From the NCBI GenBank assembly GCA_900546575.1, contig URDM01000050.1:1-22556 (forward strand): a stretch of 22,556 nucleotides of DNA. The letters are read 5' to 3'. The position numbers and the translations under genes were made by a program. Of the stretch, positions 1-6,762 are shown one piece after another; position 1 is the first letter of the stretch, and every line of letters starts with the position of its first letter. The notes below the pieces were generated by a model that was not told where the DNA came from, searched no databases, and saw nothing but the letters and a program-made list of their open reading frames with translations. Source of the DNA: an uncultured Prevotella sp. (lineage in GTDB: Bacteria > Bacteroidota > Bacteroidia > Bacteroidales > Bacteroidaceae).

Positions 1-40
1 AATATCGCTCAAGAATAAAAACTTGAGCGATATTTTTTTT
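1..40 (+). terminator. Rho-independent terminator of a gene upstream of the window
   Basis: A perfect 13-bp stem (1-13 pairs with 22-34) encloses an 8-nt A-rich loop and is followed by a T tract (33-40). This is a textbook intrinsic terminator reading rightward. The gene it ends lies outside the window. The stem is long enough to act in both directions, but the T tract is only seen on the plus strand. Confidence 0.85.
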
Positions 41-83
41 GATGTATATATACTAGCATCGCGGATACGTTTACCCTCCTGCT

Positions 84-239
84 ATGCCACGGCTTGGAAA
101 AGGCACCGAAAGCGTGCAGCTTTTGCTCTCGCAAGTGTCAAAAGACATGCACCAGCCCATTGTCCCCATGCTTTTCCCTATCCTTGGCGCACACGTAAAC
201 GGAGCGGAATTTATGTTTTTTCGAAGAAAAACACGCTAA
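84..239 (+). CDS. Uncertain 51-aa ORF, possible gene fragment
   Basis: An ATG ORF of 51 codons (MPRLGKGTESVQLL...FRRKTR) fills much of the gap between the first terminator and the smalltalk gene. Its middle part (SKDMHQPIVPMLFPILGAHV) reads like real protein and reminds me weakly of the segment before the P-loop in Bacteroidales DUF3987-type mobile-element proteins. That comparison is from memory only. There is no -7 box or ribosome site just upstream. If it is a fragment, it would be a decayed piece of an accessory gene. It could equally be chance coding potential. Nothing else is recognisable in 41-357 apart from the repeat and promoter listed separately. Confidence 0.25.
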   Translation: MPRLGKGTESVQLLLSQVSKDMHQPIVPMLFPILGAHVNGAEFMFFRRKTR

Positions 240-265
240 CGTATGATTGCCATCCGCAAATGTCG

Positions 266-273
266 TAACTTTG
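266..273 (+). promoter_or_regulatory. Bacteroidetes -7 box (TAACTTTG) for smalltalk
   Basis: TAACTTTG matches the TAnnTTTG consensus of the Bacteroidetes housekeeping sigma factor. An ATTG at 246-249 could serve as the -33 element, but its spacing of 16 nt is shorter than the 19-20 nt seen at the best promoters here. Transcription would begin near 280, giving a leader of about 78 nt to the ATG at 358. Confidence 0.5.
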
Positions 274-299
274 CAATATAAACAAAAGGACTCGTCAGC

Positions 300-321
300 C
301 GAACGCATCCCGAACGCATCC
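300..321. repeat. 11-bp perfect tandem duplication
   Basis: CGAACGCATCC occurs twice in direct tandem (300-310 and 311-321) inside the presumed leader of the smalltalk gene. No function is evident. Confidence 0.7.
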
Positions 322-357
322 CGAAGTCATATCAATAACTTTAATAATCAAAAAAAC

Positions 358-462
358 ATGAAAAACTCAAACAAAGAAACCCTCAAGACCGTGCTCCAGT
401 TTATCGTGAGCGTACTCACCGCACTCCTCGCCACCCTCGGTGTACAAAGCTGCTGCATTTAG
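358..462 (+). CDS. Smalltalk micro-protein (34 aa)
   Basis: The product is 34 aa. It has a short polar, lysine-containing N-terminus (MKNSNKETLK), one hydrophobic helix (about residues 11-30, VLQFIVSVLTALLATLGV) and a cysteine-rich end (QSCCI). This is the signature of the Bacteroidales 'smalltalk' family, whose members are about 30-35 aa and usually lie next to HU-like DNA-binding protein genes and often an amidase gene. The cysteine after the hydrophobic stretch recalls a lipoprotein end, but the protein would have nothing left after processing, so it probably stays as a membrane peptide. Function is unknown. Here the gene stands alone; an HU-like gene exists about 20 kb away at 20435-21043. 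The ATG at 358 is chosen because homologs begin with a short Lys-rich segment; an in-frame ATG at 247 would add an implausible extension. Confidence 0.8.
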   Translation: MKNSNKETLKTVLQFIVSVLTALLATLGVQSCCI

Positions 463-464
463 AA

Positions 465-525
465 TGTTGAATTAGGAATGTTGAATTCGAGAATGTGAAT
501 TTAATGTTTAATTCGAGTGGAACGA
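465..525. repeat. Copy of dispersed AATGTTGAATT intergenic repeat
   Basis: AATGTTGAATT-like words recur in 465-525 directly after the smalltalk stop. Related arrays lie at 5422-5489, 20312-20434 and 21044-21210. This copy is in the AATGTTGAATT orientation and lacks the short GC-rich hairpins found in the last two arrays. Confidence 0.6.
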
Positions 526-536
526 AGTAAACTGTA

Positions 537-566
537 GAAGGGTATGGCGTGGACACCATACCCTTC
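537..566. terminator. Hairpin between convergent genes
   Basis: GAAGGGTATGG (537-547) pairs perfectly with CCATACCCTTC (556-566) over an 8-nt loop. It sits between the smalltalk gene (plus) and the TonB receptor (minus), where a shared terminator is expected. Neither side has a clear T tract, so its terminator role is inferred from position and stem strength. Confidence 0.5.
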
Positions 567-627
567 GCAACTTTCATTTACAAGTCCTTCATTCAGCCTT
601 ATTGATAGTCGGCTGAGTGCAGTTTGA

Positions 628-3048
628 CTAGTAGCTTACCTTCACCCCTACATAATAGCTTCTTGGCAGAGACGGACCGTAGATGTAGCTGGAGTCGCGG
701 TTCCATCCCTTGTCGAAGTCGTTCTGATAGGCGTTGGTGATGTTCTGTATGCCGGCGTTAAGCTGGAGCGTGAGGCTGTTGTAGACGGGAAAGGCGTAGG
801 CCAACTTCATGTTCACCTCCATAAACTTAGGAGTGTTCACAGCCACGGGATTATCAACGCCCGAACCGGCAGAGTGACCAACGAGCATGCTGCCCGTATA
901 GTTGCCCGTAACCGAAGCCGTGAAGCGCTTCACGGGGGTAAAGCTTGCCGTGAAATAACCATAGGTGTTAGGAGTGCGCATCATCTTCTTGTATTTCTGC
1001 TCAGGCACCTCGTCGTTCCACGCTATGGCTTCGTCGTAAAGGCTCTTCTGTAGGGTTAATCCTGCCTGGAGCGTAAACCATTTTGTGAACATCGCCTTGC
1101 CCTCAAGGTTCAGTCCGAACACCTTGGCACCATAGGCGTTGTAGCGTTCCTGCACGGTATTGCCTTGGGCATCGGGCTGGTCGAGCTGGCGAAGGGCAAA
1201 CACATTGTTAAGGTCGGTATAGAATCCCTCTATGAGGAGATTGGTCTGAACCGAACCGAACTTATGGTACAAGTCGGCCGAAAGGCTGAAGCTGTTTGAA
1301 CGCTCCTCCTTCAGATTGTCTGCCAATACCGTAACCAGTCGCTCGCCTCCTACTACGCCCACATGCAGGTCTTCATCAAATGCCTGAGGTGCACGGAATC
1401 CGCCTGCATAGGTGAGGCGCAGGTTGATGTTCTCGGTAGGGTTGAAACGCAGGTTGGCACGTGGCGAGAAGATGATGTGGTCCATAAGGTTGTGCTTGTC
1501 CAGACGGCCACCAAGGAGAAAGCTCCATTGCTTGTTCTTCCACTCATTCTGGAAGAAGAAACTGCCGATACGCACGTCCTGTTGGAAATGACGATCGTAA
1601 CCGAGGATTACATCCTTCAGTCCGTCGAAGTTGTACTCTGCACCAAGGGTAAGGTCGGAAGGCATGAAGAGCAGCTTGCCGAACGAATGCACATACTGCG
1701 TACCTGCTACGTATGTAAGGTCGTGAGTTGTACCGTAAGCCTTCTCGGCAGCCTCTATGTCCTCCTCAGTTCCTTCGCCCGTGCCGCCATAATAACTCTT
1801 GCGGGCTGTGGCCTGGAACGAGAAATAAGCCGACAGACGGTTATTCTCATCAGGAGAATAGAAGTCGTAGGTGAGTCCGCCACCCTGGATGTTGTGCTCC
1901 ACCTGCTCGGCTATATTAGCCATATGGGCAACCTGGTCGAGCTTGTTGCCGCCACGGCGGAACTCATGAATGCCGTGATACTGTAGGCTCAGCTTAGAAT
2001 AAGGACTGAGGCGGAGATAAGAATTGAGACCGAAAGTCTGGTTGTTCAGTTCCGGCAACTCCGTGTAGCCATCTCCGTCATGGTCATAACCCTGTCGGGT
2101 GCGAGTCTGTCCATATGCATACACGCCCGCCTTGTTGTCATCAGTCACCAGCGAGACATTGCCCGTCGTCACGTTGTCGAACGAATTAGCTCCACCCTGC
2201 GACATGAATGTATGGCCGAAGGAAGCCGAATTGCGTGTTGGCTCCTTGGTGATGATATTGATGGTGCCGCCTATGGCAGATGCGCCGAAGAGGGCAGAGC
2301 CTCCGCCACGAACCACCTCTACACGGTCAATCATATTGGCAGGAATCTGCTCCAGACCATACACACCGTTCAGAGAAGAGAATACCGGGCGCGAATCTAC
2401 AAGTATCTGCGAGTAGTGGCCGTCAAGACCATTGATACGTACCTGGGTGAAGCCGCAGTTCTGACAGTCGTCCTCCGTGCGCACACCCGGCTGGAAGTTG
2501 AGCCCCTGAGCCAGGCAGGTCGACTGTGTGATGTCGAAGAGCTTGCCACCAATCACGCTCACCAAGTTGGGAGCCAGTCGGCGCTTGGTCTCGTTACGAT
2601 TGGCTGAAACTACCACCTCGTCAAGACTAAAATCGCTCGGGCTGAGAGTGAAGTTCAGCTCCTTGCTGGTGTCTTGCTTGATTGTTATGCTCTGGCTTTG
2701 GGTAGTATACCCCATATATTTCGCCTCTATGACAAACGAGCCCTCGGGCAGGTTCTTCAGAAAGAAGTGTCCCGTCTTGTCGGTTGTCGTACCTATGGTA
2801 GTGCCCTTAATCTGGATTACTACGTAAGGCAGGTGTTCGCCCGTCTTGGCATCCTTCACGTGTCCATAAACGTTAGCGTCTGTATTCTTTATAGGTTCGT
2901 TCGTAATGGTGCTTTTGTTGGCAGAGGCAGTAGCGACTCTGTTGTCGTCCGTTACAATACTCTTGTTGTTGACTCCGGCTGCATGAGCCGCAAATGAGAC
3001 TGTCAATGCGCCCGAAAGGAGCATCAACTGATAATTCTTTGATTTCAT
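628..3048 (-). CDS. TonB-dependent outer-membrane receptor, probable metal uptake
   Basis: The protein has 806 aa from the chosen ATG at 3048. That start gives a proper signal peptide (MKSKNYQLMLLSGALTVSFA, cut near AHA-AG); an ATG further upstream would add 28 non-signal residues. A carboxypeptidase-regulatory-like beta domain spans about 57-140 and ends with the usual hinge SLDEVVVSAN. The plug follows at about 155-265 (RVEVVRGGGSALFGASAIGG) and the rest is a 22-strand-type barrel ending in the aromatic YVGVKVSY. The plug contains DCQNCGFTQVRINGLDG, a two-cysteine motif I associate with a Bacteroidales receptor subgroup. Such receptors import metal chelates or other scarce ligands with TonB-ExbBD energy. 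The gene follows a small His/Cys-rich membrane protein with a 198-nt gap, so both probably share the promoter at 3633-3663. The ligand is not shown by the sequence; a transition metal is my inference from the neighbour. Confidence 0.9.
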   Translation of the reverse strand: MKSKNYQLMLLSGALTVSFAAHAAGVNNKSIVTDDNRVATASANKSTITNEPIKNTDANVYGHVKDAKTGEHLPYVVIQIKGTTIGTTTDKTGHFFLKNLPEGSFVIEAKYMGYTTQSQSITIKQDTSKELNFTLSPSDFSLDEVVVSANRNETKRRLAPNLVSVIGGKLFDITQSTCLAQGLNFQPGVRTEDDCQNCGFTQVRINGLDGHYSQILVDSRPVFSSLNGVYGLEQIPANMIDRVEVVRGGGSALFGASAIGGTINIITKEPTRNSASFGHTFMSQGGANSFDNVTTGNVSLVTDDNKAGVYAYGQTRTRQGYDHDGDGYTELPELNNQTFGLNSYLRLSPYSKLSLQYHGIHEFRRGGNKLDQVAHMANIAEQVEHNIQGGGLTYDFYSPDENNRLSAYFSFQATARKSYYGGTGEGTEEDIEAAEKAYGTTHDLTYVAGTQYVHSFGKLLFMPSDLTLGAEYNFDGLKDVILGYDRHFQQDVRIGSFFFQNEWKNKQWSFLLGGRLDKHNLMDHIIFSPRANLRFNPTENINLRLTYAGGFRAPQAFDEDLHVGVVGGERLVTVLADNLKEERSNSFSLSADLYHKFGSVQTNLLIEGFYTDLNNVFALRQLDQPDAQGNTVQERYNAYGAKVFGLNLEGKAMFTKWFTLQAGLTLQKSLYDEAIAWNDEVPEQKYKKMMRTPNTYGYFTASFTPVKRFTASVTGNYTGSMLVGHSAGSGVDNPVAVNTPKFMEVNMKLAYAFPVYNSLTLQLNAGIQNITNAYQNDFDKGWNRDSSYIYGPSLPRSYYVGVKVSY

Positions 3049-3086
3049 TTTATTATAAAAAAGATGATGTAAATAATAAGCTTCAT

Positions 3087-3105
3087 GAGGGACATGCCAT
3101 CCCTC
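3087..3105 (-). other. Leader hairpin upstream of the TonB receptor
   Basis: GAGGGA and TCCCTC form a 6-bp stem over a 7-nt loop, ending about 38 nt upstream of the receptor ATG on the minus strand. It lacks a T tract, so it is not a terminator. It may influence translation or mRNA stability. The rest of the 198-nt gap to the upstream gene holds no recognised riboswitch. Confidence 0.4.
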
Positions 3106-3246
3106 GCCATACGCATAGTTAATGTAAGCCAAAGCCTTAGTCCTTACCTGATTTTAGAGCATGGAGAGACCTTGGCACTTGACGTAAGCGCATGAATAAA
3201 TTTGATGAAAAAGAGAATTCTTCATCATCAATAATACCACAAAAGA

Positions 3247-3603
3247 TTAGAATACAGGTGGGGCACGGGTAGAATGAATGTCGCCTTCGCGGGTCTTGAC
3301 AAAAGGACAAGACGTGACTAAAGCGACGTGAACTATAGCTAAAAATACAGCTATGTGGATGATAGTAGGAACCACGTATGGCAGGCTGTGCAGCTGGCAG
3401 AGAACGCAATCGTGAGCGAAACTCTTACTGGCGGTAAGGTGACCATCGTGGTGGATATGATGCTCGCAATCGTAACAATAGAACACAGCTGAAGCTCCCT
3501 CCGCCTCCGAGTGGTGGTGGAAGGTAATGGCTGTCATCATTGGCAGATATACCAACATCAGAAGCCATGCAAATCTCATACGTCTATTGTCGAATATGTG
3601 CAT
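3247..3603 (-). CDS. Small His/Cys-rich membrane protein
   Basis: The product is 118 aa. A hydrophobic segment (about residues 9-28) may be an uncleaved signal or membrane anchor. It is followed by HHH (29-31), then C43-x2-C46, H48-H49-x-H51-H52, H55, H64-D65-C66-x2-C69 and H72, and a second hydrophobic segment at about 76-97. The dense pattern of paired cysteines and histidines between two membrane segments suggests metal binding in the periplasm. Bacteroidales genomes often carry small proteins of this layout beside TonB receptors; I recall a DUF6769-like family but cannot confirm membership. The ATG at 3603 is preceded by a strong promoter about 30 nt upstream; the ATG at residue 9 is an alternative start. 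A handover or sensing role for the receptor's metal is an inference. Confidence 0.7.
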   Translation of the reverse strand: MHIFDNRRMRFAWLLMLVYLPMMTAITFHHHSEAEGASAVFYCYDCEHHIHHDGHLTASKSFAHDCVLCQLHSLPYVVPTIIHIAVFLAIVHVALVTSCPFVKTREGDIHSTRAPPVF

Positions 3604-3632
3604 TATCCTGAACCTCTATTATAAACCTCTTA

Positions 3633-3663
3633 CAAAATTAATACTTTACTTTATATCTTCAAA
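3633..3663 (-). promoter_or_regulatory. Promoter of the His/Cys-rich protein-TonB receptor operon
   Basis: On the minus strand TTTG (3663-3660) and TAATTTTG (3640-3633) are separated by 19 nt, an exact match to the Bacteroidetes -33/-7 promoter. Transcription would start near 3626, leaving a leader of about 23 nt. Confidence 0.75.
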
Positions 3664-3744
3664 AAAAACAAACATTTTTTAAGTTAACTAATTCCTACTT
3701 TTCAAGTCAACAGATTCCAATTGAAATATTACAGTTGTTTGGAT

Positions 3745-3775
3745 TTTGCAGATTGACAAAAATACCGTATATTTG
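3745..3775 (+). promoter_or_regulatory. Promoter of bcp-glycerate kinase
   Basis: TTTG (3745-3748) and TATATTTG (3768-3775) are separated by 19 nt, an exact match to the Bacteroidetes consensus. Transcription would start near 3782, about 55 nt before the bcp ATG. It is divergent from the promoter at 3633-3663, and the two share the 3664-3744 AT-rich spacer. Confidence 0.75.
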
Positions 3776-3836
3776 CCGTGAAATCCAAAATGCAACATTA
3801 TATATTTAAACATATACTTATTAAAACGTTACAATT

Positions 3837-4298
3837 ATGAATGTTGGAGATAAAATTCCTGAGGTTCTTGGCTTCGACCAAGACGGACGTGAGATTAAGG
3901 CAAGCGACTATCGTGGCAAGAAAATTGTGCTCTACAGCTATCCTAAGGCCAATACAAGCGGATGTACTGCCGAGGCATGCTCGTTGCAGGCGCATAAGGA
4001 CGAGCTGGCTGCAGCTGGCTACGAGATTATTGGCGTGAGCAAGGATAAGCAGGCTCTTCAGAAGAAGTTTGCCGATGCCAAAGGGTTGCAGTTCCCCCTT
4101 ATAGCCGATACCGAAACCACTTTGTTGCAGGAGCTGGGATGCTGGGGCGAGAAGGTGACCTGCGGTAGAAAAACCATCGGAATACTTCGCACTACTTATC
4201 TTGTCGATGAGAATGGCATCATACAGAAAATCTTCACTCCCAAGGAAATCAAGACCAAGATACATGCCGAGCAGATACTCGACTATATCAACAAGTAA
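3837..4298 (+). CDS. bcp: Bcp/PrxQ-type thiol peroxidase (peroxiredoxin)
   Basis: The protein has 153 aa, normal for this family. It carries the motif PKANTSGCTAEAC, with the peroxidatic cysteine at C43 and a resolving cysteine five residues on at C48, as in atypical 2-Cys Bcp/PrxQ enzymes. It reduces H2O2 and organic peroxides in the cytoplasm with thioredoxin as electron donor. The usual family motif is PKDNTPGCT; the changes D to A and P to S are slightly unusual but leave the Thr and Cys in place. Two more cysteines occur near residues 101 and 109 (GCWGEKVTCGR). The gene is first in a two-gene unit with glycerate kinase 40 nt downstream. Its stop codon begins a 15-bp tandem duplication. 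Confidence 0.93.
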   Translation: MNVGDKIPEVLGFDQDGREIKASDYRGKKIVLYSYPKANTSGCTAEACSLQAHKDELAAAGYEIIGVSKDKQALQKKFADAKGLQFPLIADTETTLLQELGCWGEKVTCGRKTIGILRTTYLVDENGIIQKIFTPKEIKTKIHAEQILDYINK

Positions 4299-4325
4299 GG
4301 TTCGGACTATTAAGGTTCGGACGAT
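4296..4325. repeat. 15-bp tandem duplication starting at the bcp stop codon
   Basis: TAAGGTTCGGACTAT (4296-4310) is followed at once by TAAGGTTCGGACGAT (4311-4325), one mismatch in 15. The first three bases are the bcp stop codon, so the duplication gives a second in-frame TAA. Confidence 0.8.
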
Positions 4326-4338
4326 TAATGCTTAGGCT

Positions 4339-5412
4339 ATGAAAAAGGTTGTGTTGGCCTTCGACTCCTTCAAAGGCTGCATCTCGGCAACGGAGGCTTG
4401 TGAGGCGTGCGCCCAAGGTGTGCGTGAGGCTTGGCAGAATGCCGTGGTTGTGCAGGTGCCGTTGAGCGATGGGGGCGAAGGACTGGTGGAGTGTGTGAGG
4501 CGGATGTTGCCCACACGGAGCGTGGCTGTAGAAGTACACGGCCCTCTAATGGATATGGTAGAGGCTGAATACGCTATTTCGGCAGACGGCAAGACCGCCT
4601 ATATGGAAATGGCGGCAGCAAGCGGACTTACGCTCGTGCCCCCTGAACGACGCAACCCTCTCAAAGCCACAACTTATGGTGTGGGCGAAATGGTAGCCGA
4701 CGCCGTGAAGCGAGGTTGCCGTGAGATAGTGATGGGTATTGGCGGTAGCGCAACATGTGATGGCGGACGTGGCATGGTTGAGTCTTTGAAAGACTGCCGT
4801 TGTCTCGATATGGATTGCCAGGTGATTGCAGCTTGTGATGTCAACAATCCCTTGTTCGGCAAGAATGGAGCCGCCTATGTCTTTGCCCCGCAGAAGGGTG
4901 CCACGCCCGAGCAGGTAGAGACACTCGACGGGCGGTTGCGCGCTTTCGCAAAGGCGACCGAACAGGCGGGACGTGCTACTCCCGAATTGGCATTCAGTTC
5001 TGGTGCAGGAGCAGCAGGTGGACTGGGCTACGCCCTCCTTGCATACCTGAATGCCAATCTGCATTCGGGCATAGACATCATGCTCGATATTGCCGGTTTC
5101 GACGCAGCCATCAAGGATGCCGACCTCGTCATTACGGGCGAAGGAAAGTCGGACGAACAAACCTTGATGGGCAAGGTGCCGTATGGCGTGCTGAAGCGTT
5201 GCCGGAAGGCCAATATACCAGTATGGCTGCTCTCGGGCATGATAGACGATGCTACGGGCAGACTGGCTGAAAGCTTTGGCTTGGTAAGGAGCATCAACGA
5301 GGGCGACACGCGTCCGCTCTCGGTTCTGATGCAGCCGAATGTGGCTAAACAGAATCTAAAAGAGAGCGTGTCTTTCTTAGTCGCGAATTACCACGAATTA
5401 TCCATGAATTAA
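4339..5412 (+). CDS. Glycerate kinase (GK-I family)
   Basis: The protein has 357 aa, slightly shorter than typical members (about 370-380). It converts D-glycerate with ATP to phosphoglycerate, feeding serine or glyoxylate-derived carbon into glycolysis. Visible family motifs are AFDSFKG (7-13), PLSDGGEG (41-48), GIGGSATCDGG (133-143), SGAGAAGGLGY (221-231) and ITGEGKSDEQT (265-275). These identify the GarK/GlxK-type fold (PF02595). The ATG at 4339 directly precedes the conserved MKKVVLAFDSFKG. No pathway partner gene is adjacent; co-transcription with bcp is suggested by the short gap and the lack of a promoter box between them. Confidence 0.93.
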   Translation: MKKVVLAFDSFKGCISATEACEACAQGVREAWQNAVVVQVPLSDGGEGLVECVRRMLPTRSVAVEVHGPLMDMVEAEYAISADGKTAYMEMAAASGLTLVPPERRNPLKATTYGVGEMVADAVKRGCREIVMGIGGSATCDGGRGMVESLKDCRCLDMDCQVIAACDVNNPLFGKNGAAYVFAPQKGATPEQVETLDGRLRAFAKATEQAGRATPELAFSSGAGAAGGLGYALLAYLNANLHSGIDIMLDIAGFDAAIKDADLVITGEGKSDEQTLMGKVPYGVLKRCRKANIPVWLLSGMIDDATGRLAESFGLVRSINEGDTRPLSVLMQPNVAKQNLKESVSFLVANYHELSMN

Positions 5413-5421
5413 AGCCTTAGG

Positions 5422-5489
5422 CAATGTTGAATATTGAGTTATTTCGTATCCCAACAATTTAACACTTAACATTTAACATTCAACATTTG
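5422..5489. repeat. Copy of dispersed AACATT/AATGTTGAA intergenic repeat
   Basis: The gap between the convergent glycerate kinase and membrane-protein genes is nearly filled with CAATGTTGAATATTGAG and CACTTAACATTTAACATT-type words. The 29-nt stretch 5449-5477 matches the reverse complement of 20315-20343 at 28 of 29 positions, showing these are copies of one repeat family and not random AT-rich sequence. No conventional terminator is visible here. Confidence 0.8.
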
Positions 5490-5498
5490 CATTAAAAA

Positions 5499-6365
5499 TT
5501 ATTCCTTGCTTTTTTGTTTTCTTGCTGCCACGACGATATATCCCAGCAGCACCAGGAATACCACAAGGATACAGATCATTTGTGTGGCATATTCTTGTGG
5601 CTCTACCCAGAACTCACGGAAGAAGTCGAGTCGTCCGAGCACTTCTACCGGCACCCAGAACACCACTACCGTAGCTATAGCCATGCGTATGTTGGCACCC
5701 CACGACGACAGGCGCAGCTGCTTCTTGAAGATGAATATGCTGCCAAGCAGACAGCCTGCCGCTACGATGCTGGTGACTGGATGGCGGTCGCCAAGGAAGT
5801 TGTTGTCGTAGCAGAACATCAGCAGCAGATAGCTTGCCCAGAGTATCATGTTCAGTTCCATGAACGTCACTAAGCTTGTGTGGCGGGTCATAGGACGTGC
5901 CGCTATCTCGTTCTTGCGCGAACCGAGCAAGCGGCGTTGCCACCAGTTGATGAAGTTGCAGCCGTTCTTCGTGGAGAATATGTAGAGTGTCATCATCATC
6001 ATCCACATGCCGAACGAGGCAGGCAGAATAAGATATTCGGGCTTGGTCACCACCTCTCCATTGACAATCTCGGGCTGCGTGCCCCATCGTGTAGCGTAGT
6101 ACTGGAAGAGGAACTCCACCCATCCGGTCCAGAACAACAGACCTCCAATTAGTCCGAAGACGGTCTGCTTGGTGTCGCCCTTGACGAACACCCCCGTTAT
6201 TACTATTAAGAGTCCCACCAGTCCCATAAGGAAGGCAGAGTAGTGCAGCACCACGGGCGTCATGGTCTTTTCCATTATCATCATCAGGGCATGTCCCAAA
6301 GGCATGGTAAAGAGTACCACGAGAAACGATGCTATTGCTTTCCACCAATTATTTTTCATATTCAT
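5499..6365 (-). CDS. Polytopic membrane protein of unknown function
   Basis: The product has 288 aa and about seven or eight hydrophobic segments (near residues 8-30, 40-60, 67-90, 112-130, 165-187, 198-215, 228-247 and 263-284), with a Lys-rich C-terminus (AARKQKSKE). I do not recognise a named family and see no catalytic motif. It directly follows, by 54 nt and in the same direction, the 3' remnant of a TonB-dependent receptor. In an intact locus it would therefore be the receptor's inner-membrane operon partner. The promoter now facing it lies at 6642-6672, beyond the remnant. ATG codons at 6365 and 6359 are both possible starts (MNMKNNWW). Confidence 0.75.
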   Translation of the reverse strand: MNMKNNWWKAIASFLVVLFTMPLGHALMMIMEKTMTPVVLHYSAFLMGLVGLLIVITGVFVKGDTKQTVFGLIGGLLFWTGWVEFLFQYYATRWGTQPEIVNGEVVTKPEYLILPASFGMWMMMMTLYIFSTKNGCNFINWWQRRLLGSRKNEIAARPMTRHTSLVTFMELNMILWASYLLLMFCYDNNFLGDRHPVTSIVAAGCLLGSIFIFKKQLRLSSWGANIRMAIATVVVFWVPVEVLGRLDFFREFWVEPQEYATQMICILVVFLVLLGYIVVAARKQKSKE

Positions 6366-6390
6366 TTTTTTGTGTTATTATATTCGGTAT

Positions 6391-6443
6391 AATTTGTCTG
6401 TATCTAATTTGTCTTTATCTTATTTGAAGAATTTGTCTATATC
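6391..6443. repeat. Three copies of a 14-bp unit spanning the remnant's stop codon
   Basis: On the minus strand GATAnAGACAAATT occurs at 6443-6430 (inside the receptor's last codons), 6419-6406 and 6404-6391. The last two are in tandem with a 15-bp period. The copies differ only at the central base. They start in the coding end and continue past the TAA at 6420-6422. Confidence 0.8.
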
Positions 6444-6641
6444 TATCGACATTCCAATCTGGAACGTTGCTCCGTCTGTTGTCGGACAGTTCAGATAGTA
6501 ATACTTCGGTTTGTATCCGAAGAGGTTGTCGATGGCTGCCGTCAGCTTTACGGCCTTGCCGAAGCGTTGTACAATCGATAGCTTCCATAAAGTGTAGGCA
6601 GGATATTCCACGTTCTTCACGCCCGAAAGCACAGGTACCTA
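6420..6641 (-). pseudogene. 3' remnant of a TonB-dependent receptor
   Basis: Reading leftward, the frame gives VPVLSGVKNVEYPAYTLWK, then LTAAIDNLFGYKPKYYYLN and ends IGMSIDIDKFFK. This is the classic last beta-strand region of a TonB-dependent receptor barrel (xxxNLFGYKP...). Only about 72 codons remain. The frame closes upstream with TAG at 6639-6641, and no plug or signal sequence exists before the divergent ABC-F promoter, so more than 2 kb of the gene is missing. The only near-start codon is a GTG at 6632. It lies almost at the transcription start predicted from the -7 box at 6642-6649, so translation is unlikely. A deletion, possibly with capture of a promoter, is the simplest explanation. 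Confidence 0.8.
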
Positions 6642-6672
6642 CAAAGTTAGTAAGCTTCCGAAGGGTGTGCAA
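6642..6672 (-). promoter_or_regulatory. Promoter at the breakpoint of the receptor remnant
   Basis: On the minus strand TAACTTTG (6649-6642) matches the -7 consensus, and TTG at 6672-6670 lies 20 nt upstream as a partial -33 element. It abuts the receptor fragment and could now transcribe the fragment plus the 288-aa membrane protein gene. Confidence 0.5.
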
Positions 6673-6720
6673 TACTTAAAAATAGGTAAATGGTGTGACC
6701 GACATTTGAAGATTTTTAGC

Positions 6721-6728
6721 TAATTTTG
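6721..6728 (+). promoter_or_regulatory. -7 box (TAATTTTG) of the ABC-F gene
   Basis: TAATTTTG matches TAnnTTTG and lies 34 nt before the ATG. No good -33 TTTG is seen at the expected distance. Transcription would start near 6735. Confidence 0.55.
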
Positions 6729-6762
6729 CAGCATTATTTCACAATAAGAACAACAAACAGAT

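Noticed and set aside
3203..3227. Terminator between the His/Cys-rich gene and the TonB receptor
   Set aside because: TGATGAA/TTCATCA form only a 7-bp AT-rich stem without a T tract; read-through into the receptor is more likely.
6420..6632. A functional 70-aa gene starting at GTG 6632
   Set aside because: The sequence is plainly the end of a TonB receptor barrel, and the GTG lies almost at the predicted transcription start without a usable leader.
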